From UBA8518 sp041659585 (lineage in GTDB: Bacteria > Patescibacteriota > Minisyncoccia > Moranbacterales > UBA2206), in contig JBAZXY010000018.1 in NCBI GenBank assembly GCA_041659585.1, positions 1-16,442 of the forward strand: 16,442 nt of DNA. The letters run 5' to 3'. A program made the position numbers and the translations under genes. Within the stretch, counting starts at the first letter, position 1; each line of letters begins with the position of its first letter. A model generated the notes under the pieces. It did no database searches. It was not told the DNA's origin and was given only the letters and a program-made list of their open reading frames with translations. Of the stretch, positions 1 through 6,975 are shown in pieces.

Positions 1-717
1 ATCTTGAATATATTTTTCGCTCATCCATTTATCAAAATGAATTTGCATTTTTTCCTCTACTGTTTTTTTAATAATATCCTCTATAATCTCAGCCGCCGCC
101 GATTGCCCGATTTCTTTTACGTCTTTCAAATTACCATATTTTTTATGCAAAACATCAATATATTCACCTGTATACACAGCCTCAGTATCCTTTAGCACAC
201 TATGTCCTAATTTCATCACCTGTCCTCCCGCATCATTCACATAATATTCACTCGTCACCTCAAATCCACCTTTTCTCAAAACGCGAGTAATTGCATCACC
301 ACAAAAACCGCCCCGTCCATTACCCACTGTCAGTGGCCCGGTCGGATTGGCGGAAATAAATTCATTATTTATTTTCTTTGTTTTTTTCTCTCCGGTTCCA
401 AAAAACTCTTTTTTATCTAAAATTTCCGCCACTTTGTCCTGCAAATATTTGTCGGCTAAGTAGAAATTTATATACCCAGGAGCAGCTACCTCAACTTTCC
501 CAAATTCCTCATGTCCGACTTCTTGCAATTTATGCTTGATATTTTCCGCGATTTCCATAGGACTCTTGCTCACTTTTTTGGCTAAAACTAGGGCTATATT
601 AGTCGCGTAATCTCCGAATTGCTCCTCTTTCGCATAATCCACCGCAAAAACCACCTGTTCCAATTCAAACAATTCCCCTACTGCCTGTTGAATAATTTTT
701 ACTAATTTCTCTTTCAT
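1..717 (-). CDS. argS: Arginyl-tRNA synthetase, N-terminal part (cut by window edge)
   Basis: Charges tRNA-Arg with arginine in the cytoplasm. The frame runs from ATG at 717 to base 1 without a stop, giving 239 codons, so the C-terminal half (KMSKS-type loop, anticodon-binding domain) lies outside. Residues 1 to about 100 fit the Arg-tRNA synthetase N-terminal (Add-1) domain, including the FGDYATNIAL stretch. The catalytic domain follows, with SANPTGPL, then TVGN (residues 130-133), then GRGG and YYVNDAGGQ, all diagnostic of ArgRS. Oddity: the class I HIGH motif, usually H-V-G-H or H-I-G-H in this enzyme, reads T-V-G-N, so both histidines are replaced. No clear Shine-Dalgarno precedes the ATG. 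It is the last gene of the minus-strand run at the left edge. Family assignment is secure; the reason for the altered motif is not known from the sequence. Confidence 0.95.
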   Translation of the reverse strand, partial: MKEKLVKIIQQAVGELFELEQVVFAVDYAKEEQFGDYATNIALVLAKKVSKSPMEIAENIKHKLQEVGHEEFGKVEVAAPGYINFYLADKYLQDKVAEILDKKEFFGTGEKKTKKINNEFISANPTGPLTVGNGRGGFCGDAITRVLRKGGFEVTSEYYVNDAGGQVMKLGHSVLKDTEAVYTGEYIDVLHKKYGNLKDVKEIGQSAAAEIIEDIIKKTVEEKMQIHFDKWMSEKYIQD

Positions 718-795
718 CTTTCAAGTCTAGCCTAAAAAGAAATATTTTTCAATAGTAAGATACATTAACTTTTTCTTGATAATGAGAAGAAACCT

Positions 796-836
796 GCAAA
801 AAAACAACCTTACAGTCTGCCATTTCTCTTGGCAGC
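796..836 (-). terminator. Hairpin downstream of the 205-residue gene, possible weak terminator
   Basis: A perfect 6-bp stem CTGCCA/TGGCAG (817-822 with 830-835) with a 7-nt loop lies just past the stop of the gene at 854. On the minus strand a run of seven T follows only about 12 nt after the stem, so the geometry is poor for an intrinsic terminator. It may end transcription of the two-gene unit upstream, or be a processed 3' end. Confidence 0.35.
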
Positions 837-853
837 AAAGAAAAGAGGAAGAG

Positions 854-1471
854 CTACAATGAGCCTTCCAATAAACTCTTGAACTCTTTATAAATATTCT
901 CCAGCGTTATTAATTCCGGATTCCCATCACTAGCCACCACTTCCATCCTAGCCCTGATTAATCGCTCTTTTAATACACTCATATCAGCAGTTTCTCTTTG
1001 TCCATTCTGAAAATTAATAAACAAGTACTGCATGTACAGGATGAACTCTTTGCACGCATCATCCTCTTGATATCTTTCCAACAAATCATTGATAATATCA
1101 TAGATTTTACCAATATCATCTCCCGCCTGTTTAAAGTCCCTATAAATTGAGTTCAGAGTGTCTTCGCCCACCGGACTGATTGAAGCCATTATTTTTATTT
1201 TTGATCTTATCAGTTCTTCCTTGCTTCTGTCGGCATCCCAATTGCGAAATTTAGCTTCGGTAAAAACCTTCTCCATGGTACGCAAATATTCCACAAAAGA
1301 CTTGCAATCAGCGTATTCCCCATACTTTTCCGCTACCCGCACATAAGCTAACTCTATTTTTTCCATCTGAGTATTGAGCTGCTTTTCCCGACCAGCCTCC
1401 ATCATCCTGGCATAAGCAGTGTCAAAATTCTCTTCTCCTTGCCCCTCATGCAATTGATCTTGATAATTCAT
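854..1471 (-). CDS. Hypothetical protein with two tandem copies of a helical domain
   Basis: I do not recognise a named family. The 205-residue product is soluble, has no signal peptide or membrane segment, and is rich in charged residues typical of helices. Residues 48-116 align without any gap to residues 132-200 at a constant offset of 84, with 22 identities in 69 by my hand count. Matches include a cysteine-lysine pair (C56/C140), an L-I-R core (87-89/171-173), A-S (96-97/180-181) and T-L-x-x-I-Y-x-x-F-K (105-114/189-198). Residues 1-40 are an unduplicated polar leader. The gene lies 41 bp after the 61-residue membrane peptide gene and probably shares its transcript. An interaction scaffold is possible, but nothing visible shows an enzymatic function. 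Confidence 0.75.
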   Translation of the reverse strand: MNYQDQLHEGQGEENFDTAYARMMEAGREKQLNTQMEKIELAYVRVAEKYGEYADCKSFVEYLRTMEKVFTEAKFRNWDADRSKEELIRSKIKIMASISPVGEDTLNSIYRDFKQAGDDIGKIYDIINDLLERYQEDDACKEFILYMQYLFINFQNGQRETADMSVLKERLIRARMEVVASDGNPELITLENIYKEFKSLLEGSL

Positions 1472-1512
1472 AATAATATTTTATTTTTTATGCTACCTTA
1501 TTTTTAGAAAAA

Positions 1513-1698
1513 TCACCTCTCGCTTCTCACAAAAACATATACTAGAGCAAAAAACATTGTTAAAGAGCCCACCAAGGAAAGTAATCCGAAAGAACTTTGC
1601 CCTTTTAATTGAAGCGTGAGCCAATCAATATAGATAGGAAAATATTTATTTACCCAATCACTTAGAAACGTCATTGCTTGCGAGAGAAGTTCCATCAT
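1513..1698 (-). CDS. Small single-span membrane protein, unknown function
   Basis: A 61-residue product begins with two consecutive ATG codons (1698 or 1695). Residues 1-35 form an aromatic, partly amphipathic segment. Residues about 37-57 are a strongly hydrophobic span (GLLSLVGSLTMFFALVYVFV), followed by a basic tail R-S-E-R, which suggests the C-terminus is cytoplasmic. It ends in TGA, so TGA is read as stop here if the gene is real. No Shine-Dalgarno is visible. It is the first gene of a likely two-gene unit with the duplicated-domain protein 41 bp downstream, and a TATAAT box lies about 110 bp upstream. Its size makes a chance frame possible, but the coherent membrane-protein profile and operon-like spacing favour a real gene. 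Confidence 0.55.
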   Translation of the reverse strand: MMELLSQAMTFLSDWVNKYFPIYIDWLTLQLKGQSSFGLLSLVGSLTMFFALVYVFVRSER

Positions 1699-1805
1699 AC
1701 ATTTTTTAAAAAAATAATCTCAGCCCTCCCTATGCAGACTATGTCCCTAGGGCCTGACTGAAACAAATTAAATTTATTTTAAACTTATTTATCACCTTTT
1801 TCTAA

Positions 1806-1811
1806 ATTATA
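1806..1811 (-). promoter_or_regulatory. Candidate -10 box for the small membrane protein unit
   Basis: A perfect TATAAT on the minus strand lies just past the terminator of the thioredoxin-fold gene. There is no good -35; the corresponding position is the terminator's T tract. If used, the leader would be about 100 nt and would contain a 7-bp stem with a bulged G (CAG-CCCT pairing with AGGGCTG, between about 1731 and 1763). Confidence 0.35.
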
Positions 1812-1825
1812 CTCTATTTTCGGCA

Positions 1826-1857
1826 AATAAAAAAGAGGTTTTTCAACCTCTTTTTTT
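1826..1857 (-). terminator. Intrinsic terminator after the thioredoxin-fold gene
   Basis: On the minus strand a 9-bp stem AAAGAGGTT/AACCTCTTT (1832-1840 with 1845-1853) closes a GAAA tetraloop and runs into a T tract. It lies 26-58 bp past the stop of the gene at 1884. T-rich sequence on both sides means it could also work on the + strand. Confidence 0.85.
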
Positions 1858-1883
1858 ATTTAGCCTATCCCATCTTCTAATGG

Positions 1884-2942
1884 CTAGTTTCCACAGCTAG
1901 CGTCTGGTGCAGTATTAGTATTAGCAGCTCCCTCTCCAAAACCTGGTGCAGGAGGTGCATCTGATAATTTAGTCTCACATTCCTTGGGTGCAACAGTGAA
2001 AGCTGCGCAAATGGCCTTCAAGATGCTGGCCGAATCCCGTCCGGATTCCGCCACTACCCCATTAATTACTAGAGTAGGTGATCCCTGTACTGCATATTTA
2101 GCATTTAAATCCTTTTCCACATTAAATCTAGGAAATTGCCCATTACTCCAAGTAGCCTTATCTGCCGCATCTTTAGTCACAGAAAATTTTGCATCCACTT
2201 GAGCGATACAAGCCTTGATTCCGGCGCTAGCAATGCCAGCTGAGGCCAAACAAGTGTCTGAGGTGCCCTCCCCTTTCTTCAAGAAGCATCCTAAATAATT
2301 TGAGAGCTTAGTCGGCTGCGTTTTTTCAATGCAATATTGGCGCAAATTCTCCGCTATCTCCTTGTCTCCATGCATAACATAATCTACAAAACGCAGATTA
2401 TAATTTATTTTTGTTCCTAGCGCGGCTACTACCGGCAAAATACCTTTCTCCATCTGCGTGCCATATGGGCAATAACTCATTACAAACAATTCTACAACAG
2501 GCTTATCTGATTTAGTAATTTCTTGTGCCGCTGACTTATCTTGCTTGGCTGCCTCTTTTTGCTTTTCAATTTCATCAAAGGTGATGACGTCCTGAATAAG
2601 CTTGGTCCCATCTTTTGTTACATACACAAATTGATCTTTTCCGCTGGCGGTGATAGTCACTTTGTATAAGTCACCATCTAGCACCACATCTCCCACAGTC
2701 ACCTTTCCACCACTGTCCGCCACCAAACTCTCAATCTTAGCCTTAATTTCATCAAGACCAACTGTTACTTGTTTGGTCTTCTTATAGTATGGGAAAGCTA
2801 TGAAACCTACAATAACCACTGCTAAAATAACCCCTAAAATAATTTTCTTTTTATTATCGAAATTACAAAAAGATTTTTTTTCGCAGACTTCCGCAGATTG
2901 AACTTCCTCGACCTTTGTTTCTTCCATTTTTGTCTCTTCCAT
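1884..2942 (-). CDS. Membrane-anchored thioredoxin-fold protein (DsbA/GILT-like)
   Basis: Predicted extracytoplasmic thiol-disulfide protein. Residues 1-33 are a charged cytoplasmic tail, 34-50 an uncleaved membrane anchor (IILGVILAVVIVGFIAF), about 55-145 a small linker domain, and about 149-315 a thioredoxin-like fold. The fold is marked by SYCPYGTQ (C158 to G161) and a cis-proline loop GSPTLVINGV (P289). A stretch M-H-G-D-K-E-I-A-E-N-L-R-Q-Y-C recalls the GILT signature. The active site is C-P-Y-G, not C-x-x-C, so it carries one active-site thiol; eight cysteines in all follow the anchor. The C-terminal 30 residues are a Pro/Ala/Asn-rich tail ending S-C-G-N. ATG at 2942 has no Shine-Dalgarno, but the second in-frame ATG (Met6, 2927) is preceded by GGAAGAG at good spacing, so translation may start there. 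It stands alone, with its own promoter and terminator. Confidence 0.85.
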   Translation of the reverse strand: MEETKMEETKVEEVQSAEVCEKKSFCNFDNKKKIILGVILAVVIVGFIAFPYYKKTKQVTVGLDEIKAKIESLVADSGGKVTVGDVVLDGDLYKVTITASGKDQFVYVTKDGTKLIQDVITFDEIEKQKEAAKQDKSAAQEITKSDKPVVELFVMSYCPYGTQMEKGILPVVAALGTKINYNLRFVDYVMHGDKEIAENLRQYCIEKTQPTKLSNYLGCFLKKGEGTSDTCLASAGIASAGIKACIAQVDAKFSVTKDAADKATWSNGQFPRFNVEKDLNAKYAVQGSPTLVINGVVAESGRDSASILKAICAAFTVAPKECETKLSDAPPAPGFGEGAANTNTAPDASCGN

Positions 2943-2972
2943 TTATTTTTTAAAAAAATTAATTACTTTTCT

Positions 2973-3001
2973 ATTTTACACTATCCTCTTTTTTTAGACA
3001 A
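2973..3001 (-). promoter_or_regulatory. Promoter of the thioredoxin-fold gene
   Basis: On the minus strand, TTGTCT (2996-3001) and TAAAAT (2973-2978) are separated by exactly 17 bp. Transcription would begin near 2966, leaving a leader of about 24 nt before ATG 2942. Confidence 0.5.
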
Positions 3002-3052
3002 CACCATCCTTCGCTCAGAATCACATTCACCCCGCTAAAAGCACCCGGATTC

Positions 3053-3081
3053 TTTACAATTTCCCACAAATAAGCTACTAT
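3053..3081 (+). promoter_or_regulatory. Promoter of the 113-residue orphan gene
   Basis: TTTACA (3053-3058) is followed after 17 bp by TACTAT (3076-3081). The predicted start of transcription, about 3088, lies 45 nt before the ATG at 3133. Five of six and four of six bases match the sigma-70 consensus. Confidence 0.45.
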
Positions 3082-3122
3082 TTTCAATGACTAAACTCTA
3101 TGCATTCTTTAACAAACACTCC

Positions 3123-3128
3123 AGGAGG
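3123..3128 (+). promoter_or_regulatory. Strong Shine-Dalgarno AGGAGG deciding the start at 3133
   Basis: AGGAGG lies 4 nt before ATG 3133. It is the only full-consensus ribosome-binding site seen in the window, and it argues for this start rather than the in-frame ATG at 3100, which would place AGGAGG inside the coding region. Confidence 0.7.
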
Positions 3129-3132
3129 AATC

Positions 3133-3474
3133 ATGCTTCAACAAATTATGCGCGCATTCGAAGCGCATTGCGAGATGATCATATCTCAACTTGACCAATT
3201 GAATTGCCCTTATAACAAAATCAGGATTATTCAATCCAGCACATCCTCTCAAATGGCAGTAATGCGCATCCCTTATCCGATATTTGAATTTATTCAAAAA
3301 AACTATACCCGACAAGGTGTCATAAAAATTGAAATGATTCAATTTGATTTTGATTACACTCAACATCAAATAACCGTTATTGGCACACACTCTCTCGCTC
3401 TTTTCTCTTTCTTATTAGACACCTTAGTCCACAACCTGCAACAAACACAAAAATTTATTCCAAAAAAACCTTAG
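3133..3474 (+). CDS. Orphan hypothetical protein, 113 residues
   Basis: No family is recognised. The product is soluble, mixed helix and strand, with a helical N-terminus (about 1-27), a central segment with alternating hydrophobic residues suggesting beta strands (Q-x-A-V-M-R-I near 40 and I-K-I-E-M-I-Q-F-D-F-D near 65), and a C-terminal helix ending in a basic K-K-P tail. There are only two cysteines and no signal peptide. The gene sits alone between two minus-strand genes and carries a complete set of signals: promoter at 3053, AGGAGG at 3123 and a terminator at 3498. An antisense frame at 3109-3390 (-) covers much of it, but that frame has no comparable signals. The unusually strong ribosome-binding site may mean that it was acquired or that it is highly translated; this is inference. 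Confidence 0.65.
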   Translation: MLQQIMRAFEAHCEMIISQLDQLNCPYNKIRIIQSSTSSQMAVMRIPYPIFEFIQKNYTRQGVIKIEMIQFDFDYTQHQITVIGTHSLALFSFLLDTLVHNLQQTQKFIPKKP

Positions 3475-3497
3475 AATTCCTTCATCACAACATTTAC

Positions 3498-3529
3498 AGC
3501 ATCTTAGGTATCATCTACGATGCTTTTTT
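3498..3529 (+). terminator. Intrinsic terminator of the 113-residue gene, touching the uvrB 3' end
   Basis: The stem AGCATC/GATGCT, extended past a T.C mismatch by TAG/CTA, spans 3498-3523 and is followed by TTTTTT on the + strand. On the minus strand no T tract follows, so it serves only the + gene. Its tail overlaps the uvrB stop codon at 3528-3530. Confidence 0.7.
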
Positions 3530-5504
3530 ATTTCAGTTGCAGCTTGCGCAATTCCATGATCTCATCCCGAATAATAGCGGCTTTTTCAAATTGCAACGCC
3601 TTAGAAGCCTCCTTCATCTCTCGCTCTTTTTGTTTAATATAACCCTGGATATCTTCCAGTGATTCCAATTCCGCAAAGTCACGCACCAGCTCGGGCTTGA
3701 TTTCATGATCCACAATCGATTCAATATTTTTCTTAATCGTCTGGGGGGTGATATGATGTTTTTTATTGAAAGCCTCTTGCACCGCTCTACGGCGCGTTGT
3801 TTCCTCCATCGCTCGCTGCATCGAACCAGTGATTTTATCTGCATATAGGATAACCCTGCCGGAAACATTTCTCGCCGCTCGCCCAATAGTTTGAATAAGG
3901 GAAGTTTCGCTGCGTAAAAAACCTTCTTTATCCGCATCAAAAATCGCTACCAAGGAAACTTCTGGCAAATCCAATCCTTCCCGCAAAAGATTCACCCCCA
4001 CCAAAACATCGAATTCTCCCCGGCGCAAATTCTCCAGTGTGCGGATGCGATCCAACGTATCCACTCCCGAATGCAGATATTGATTTTTTATCCCATGCTC
4101 TAATAAAAACTCACTCAAATCTTCCGCCATTTTTTTAGTCAATGTCGTAATAAGCACACGCTCTTTTTTTATTATGACCTTTTCTATTTCTTGCAAAACA
4201 TCCTTCACTTGCCCTCTGGCGGGCCGCACTATAATCACCGGGTCAATCAGTCCCGTCGGTCGAATAATCTGCTCGATAATGCCACCGCCTATTTTTCCAT
4301 GCTGAGAATGCTCCAGCTCATAAGAACTGGGAGTGGCTGAAGTAAAAATCAGCTGATTGATTTTCTTCTCAAATTCAGCAAATTTAAGAGGTCGATTATC
4401 AAAGGCACTAGGCAAGCGGAAACCGTTGTCCACTAAAGATTTTTTGCGCGCATAATCCCCATTGAACATCCCGTTGAGTTGTGGGATAGTGACATGCGAT
4501 TCATCCACCACCATCAAGAAATCCGCCGGGAAATAATCAATCAGCGTATAGGGAGCTTCGCCAGGACTTCTTTGCGTCAAGAAGCGGGAATAGTTTTCAA
4601 TTCCATTACAATAACCCACCTCTTTCATCATCTCAATATCCTGTTGCGTTCTTCTACGCAATCTTTCTGATTCCAATAGCTTTCCTTCTGTCTGCAATTG
4701 AACCAAGCGCTCTGTCAATTCCTGCTCAATTTCCTTTTGCGCCTCCGCCATAATCGGCTCCGGCACCACAAAATGCTTGGCCGGATAAATCACGGCTCTT
4801 TCTAATTTCCCCAAAGTTTCCCCGGTCAAAAAATCATATTCGAAAATTTTTGCCACATAACTCCCTTCCAGCTCAATGCGTACCACCACTTCCCTGGCGG
4901 GCGACATAATTTCAATCACATTTCCATTCACGCGAAACTTAGCCCGCCCCAATATGTCCGTGCGCAAATATTGCATTTCAATCAGGCGCGTGACAATCTC
5001 TTCTCTGGTTTTTTTCTCGCCTACCGCCATTTCCATGGTGATATCGCGATAATATTCCGGAGAACCCAAACCATAGATGCAAGACACAGAAGCCACAATA
5101 ATCACGTCGCGCCGCCCCAAAAGAGCCGCTGTGGAAGCATGTCGCAACCGGTCAATCTCCTCATTGATTTGCGATTCTTTTTCGATATAGGTATCGCTGG
5201 CAGAGATATACGCTTCCGGCTGATAATAGTCATAGTAGGACACAAAATATTCCACCGCATTTTTCGGAAAGAACGTGCGGAACTCTTGCGCCAGTTGCGC
5301 GGCCAAAGTCTTGTTAGGAGCAATCACCAGAGTCGGTTTTTGCGTTGCCTCAATGACGTTGGCCATGGTGAAAGTCTTGCCGGACCCGGTCACACCCAAC
5401 AGCGTCTGGAATTTTTTCCCAGCCTCGAGCCCCGACACCAGCTTTTCAATCGCCTGTGGTTGGTCTCCTGCCGGTGTATATTTTGAATTAATCTTGAATT
5501 TCAT
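3528..5504 (-). CDS. uvrB: UvrABC system protein B (excinuclease subunit)
   Basis: DNA-damage verification subunit of nucleotide excision repair; it is loaded by UvrA, uses a cryptic helicase activity and recruits UvrC. At 658 residues it is full length. Seen in order: Q motif region GDQPQAI (13-19); Walker A GVTGSGKT (37-44); the damage-probing beta hairpin around YYDYYQPEAYI (about 91-101); DESH (about 336-339); the helicase C-terminal half with GVNLLREGLDLPEVSLVAI and QTIGRAARN; and a C-terminal UVR domain (about 620-655) that contacts UvrC. All key residues appear intact. uvrA and uvrC are not in the window. A weak TTGTAA-17-TAGAGT (5512-5540, minus) would place the transcript start at about the ATG, so the mRNA could be leaderless. 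I saw no recognisable LexA-type operator. Confidence 0.98.
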   Translation of the reverse strand: MKFKINSKYTPAGDQPQAIEKLVSGLEAGKKFQTLLGVTGSGKTFTMANVIEATQKPTLVIAPNKTLAAQLAQEFRTFFPKNAVEYFVSYYDYYQPEAYISASDTYIEKESQINEEIDRLRHASTAALLGRRDVIIVASVSCIYGLGSPEYYRDITMEMAVGEKKTREEIVTRLIEMQYLRTDILGRAKFRVNGNVIEIMSPAREVVVRIELEGSYVAKIFEYDFLTGETLGKLERAVIYPAKHFVVPEPIMAEAQKEIEQELTERLVQLQTEGKLLESERLRRRTQQDIEMMKEVGYCNGIENYSRFLTQRSPGEAPYTLIDYFPADFLMVVDESHVTIPQLNGMFNGDYARKKSLVDNGFRLPSAFDNRPLKFAEFEKKINQLIFTSATPSSYELEHSQHGKIGGGIIEQIIRPTGLIDPVIIVRPARGQVKDVLQEIEKVIIKKERVLITTLTKKMAEDLSEFLLEHGIKNQYLHSGVDTLDRIRTLENLRRGEFDVLVGVNLLREGLDLPEVSLVAIFDADKEGFLRSETSLIQTIGRAARNVSGRVILYADKITGSMQRAMEETTRRRAVQEAFNKKHHITPQTIKKNIESIVDHEIKPELVRDFAELESLEDIQGYIKQKEREMKEASKALQFEKAAIIRDEIMELRKLQLK

Positions 5505-5597
5505 AATATTAACTCTAATCCAATCTATGACTAATTACAAGAAAGCATCTTATATAATTTCTACCATTCAGCAATAATTTTATTAAAACCTATCCAA

Positions 5598-5631
5598 ACA
5601 AAAAAGGAATCCAATTCCTTTTTTGTTTTTT
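5598..5631 (-). terminator. Intrinsic terminator after manC
   Basis: The stem AAAAAGGAAT/ATTCCTTTTT (5601-5610 with 5614-5623) closes a 3-nt loop. On the minus strand it is followed by T-rich sequence and lies 20-55 bp past the manC stop. A T tract on the other side makes it possibly bidirectional. It separates manC from uvrB. Confidence 0.8.
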
Positions 5632-5653
5632 TAAGCTTATATTATAAAGCATA

Positions 5654-6760
5654 TCACAAGTAACCCTTCTCACTTTCTCTTAATTTTTCAATAATTTTTT
5701 TCACTTCCCCGGCGCTATTTTTGTCAGCCACCAAAATGGCATCCTCACTTTCGATAATGATGATGTCTTTGAGCCCCACTGTGGCGACTAACTTATGTCC
5801 CGCGTGAATAAAACAATCTGCACTGCCACTATCAATGTGTTTGCCATTTACCACAAAAGACTTGTTGTCCTGTTTGAGAAAATCAAAGAGGCTTCCCCAG
5901 TTGCCCACGTCGCTCCATTGCATTTCCGAAGGCACCACTAGGCGATCTTTCTTATCTAGCTTCTCCGCAATCGCGGTGTCAATCGGTTCATTTTCCAAGG
6001 AAAAATATAATTTCTCAATTTTCTTTTTATTTATTATTTTCTTCTCCCATTCCTTTTCTATTTTATCGAGAACCTCTGCCGTCTTAGGCGTCCATTTCTT
6101 CACTAACTGCAAAAAGTCTGGAGCAGAAAAAATGAAATAACCCGCATTCCATAGATACTCCCATTTGGCTAAATACTTTTCCGCCGTTTTGCGATCCGGC
6201 TTTTCCACAAAAGCATCCGCCAGAAAAACTTTTTTTCCCGCTACTGCATCAAACTCTTTTCCCATACGGATATACCCCAGTCCTGTATCCGGACTAGTGG
6301 GATTAATACCAACAATCACCAATTTCTTAACATTTTTTTCTGCTGCACACAAAGCGGAAAAAAGTGAAGCGCAAAATTCGTCCACGTTTTTAATCACGTG
6401 GTCTGAAGCCACTGTCGCCACAATAGCCTGCGGATTGATTCTGGTTATGTATTTAGCCACCAGAGCAATAGCCGGCGCTGTGCCTCGGGGCATCGGCTCT
6501 AGAATCAATTGTTCTCTCCCTAATTGCGGTAATTGCGCCAAGGTTAAATCCACATAGGCGTCGGTAGTGGAAATAAAGATATTCTCTTTAGGCACAACAC
6601 GCGCCACCCGCGCATACGTTTCCTGAATCATAGTCTTATTGGAAGTGAAGCGCTGAAATTGTTTCGGTTTTTGTTTGCGGCTCAAAGGCCATAAGCGCGT
6701 GCCTGTTCCTCCCGCCATAATGACAGCATAAAAATTTCTTTTCTTTTTTATCTTTAACAT
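5654..6760 (-). CDS. manC: Mannose-1-phosphate guanylyltransferase
   Basis: Makes GDP-mannose from mannose-1-phosphate and GTP, supplying mannose and derived sugars for surface glycans. The 368-residue product matches the single-domain form, without the phosphomannose isomerase domain found in the long bifunctional proteins. The nucleotide-binding signature GGTGTRLWPLSRKQKPKQF occupies residues 17-35, preceded by the strand A-V-I-M-A. Later family motifs are the TVASDH block near 120, AFVEKPDR, WNAGYFIFSAPDFL, EPIDTAIAEK and the metal and sugar region WSDVGNWGSLF. The C-terminal third contains left-handed beta-helix-type strands. It is flanked by a terminator downstream and a long A/T-rich gap upstream without a clear promoter. 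The isomerase at 9678 would feed the same pathway. Confidence 0.93.
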   Translation of the reverse strand: MLKIKKKRNFYAVIMAGGTGTRLWPLSRKQKPKQFQRFTSNKTMIQETYARVARVVPKENIFISTTDAYVDLTLAQLPQLGREQLILEPMPRGTAPAIALVAKYITRINPQAIVATVASDHVIKNVDEFCASLFSALCAAEKNVKKLVIVGINPTSPDTGLGYIRMGKEFDAVAGKKVFLADAFVEKPDRKTAEKYLAKWEYLWNAGYFIFSAPDFLQLVKKWTPKTAEVLDKIEKEWEKKIINKKKIEKLYFSLENEPIDTAIAEKLDKKDRLVVPSEMQWSDVGNWGSLFDFLKQDNKSFVVNGKHIDSGSADCFIHAGHKLVATVGLKDIIIIESEDAILVADKNSAGEVKKIIEKLRESEKGYL

Positions 6761-6844
6761 ATCGCTAAATAATTAATTAATTACTTGTGCTAATTTATCC
6801 ATCTACTTTACAAAATTTTCTGTCTCTGTTATTTATTGGTATTA

Positions 6845-6853
6845 TGCTATAAT
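6845..6853 (+). promoter_or_regulatory. Extended -10 promoter in the manC / membrane protein gap
   Basis: TGCTATAAT is a perfect extended -10 (TG-n-TATAAT) with no good -35. The predicted transcript start, near 6860, leaves a leader of about 115 nt before the gene at 6976. The rest of this 215-bp gap (6761-6975) is A/T rich and shows only a short AATT repeat at about 6771-6782. Confidence 0.5.
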
Positions 6854-6934
6854 TAAAACATAATAAATTAGAAAATAAAAGCCTAGCAAAAATAAAACTA
6901 TTTCTCGACATTATTTATCCTGCCCGATTAAGGA

Positions 6935-6963
6935 TTGACTAAATGCCCTTGCTATGCTAAGCT
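6935..6963 (+). promoter_or_regulatory. Second candidate promoter close to the 6976 gene
   Basis: TTGACT (6935-6940) and TAAGCT (6958-6963) are 17 bp apart, with TG upstream of the -10. Transcription would begin near 6970, giving a nearly leaderless mRNA for ATG 6976. It is an alternative to, or used together with, the extended -10 at 6845. Confidence 0.35.
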
Positions 6964-6975
6964 ACTACAAGCTCT

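Noticed and set aside
4..195. 63-residue + strand frame at the left edge
   Set aside because: It is antisense to argS, whose conserved motifs continue on both sides of it.
3109..3390. 93-residue frame antisense to the orphan gene
   Set aside because: No ribosome-binding site, promoter or terminator on that strand, while the + strand has all three.
4971..5486. 171-residue + strand frame inside uvrB
   Set aside because: It is antisense to highly conserved UvrB motifs and is explained as a shadow of that gene.
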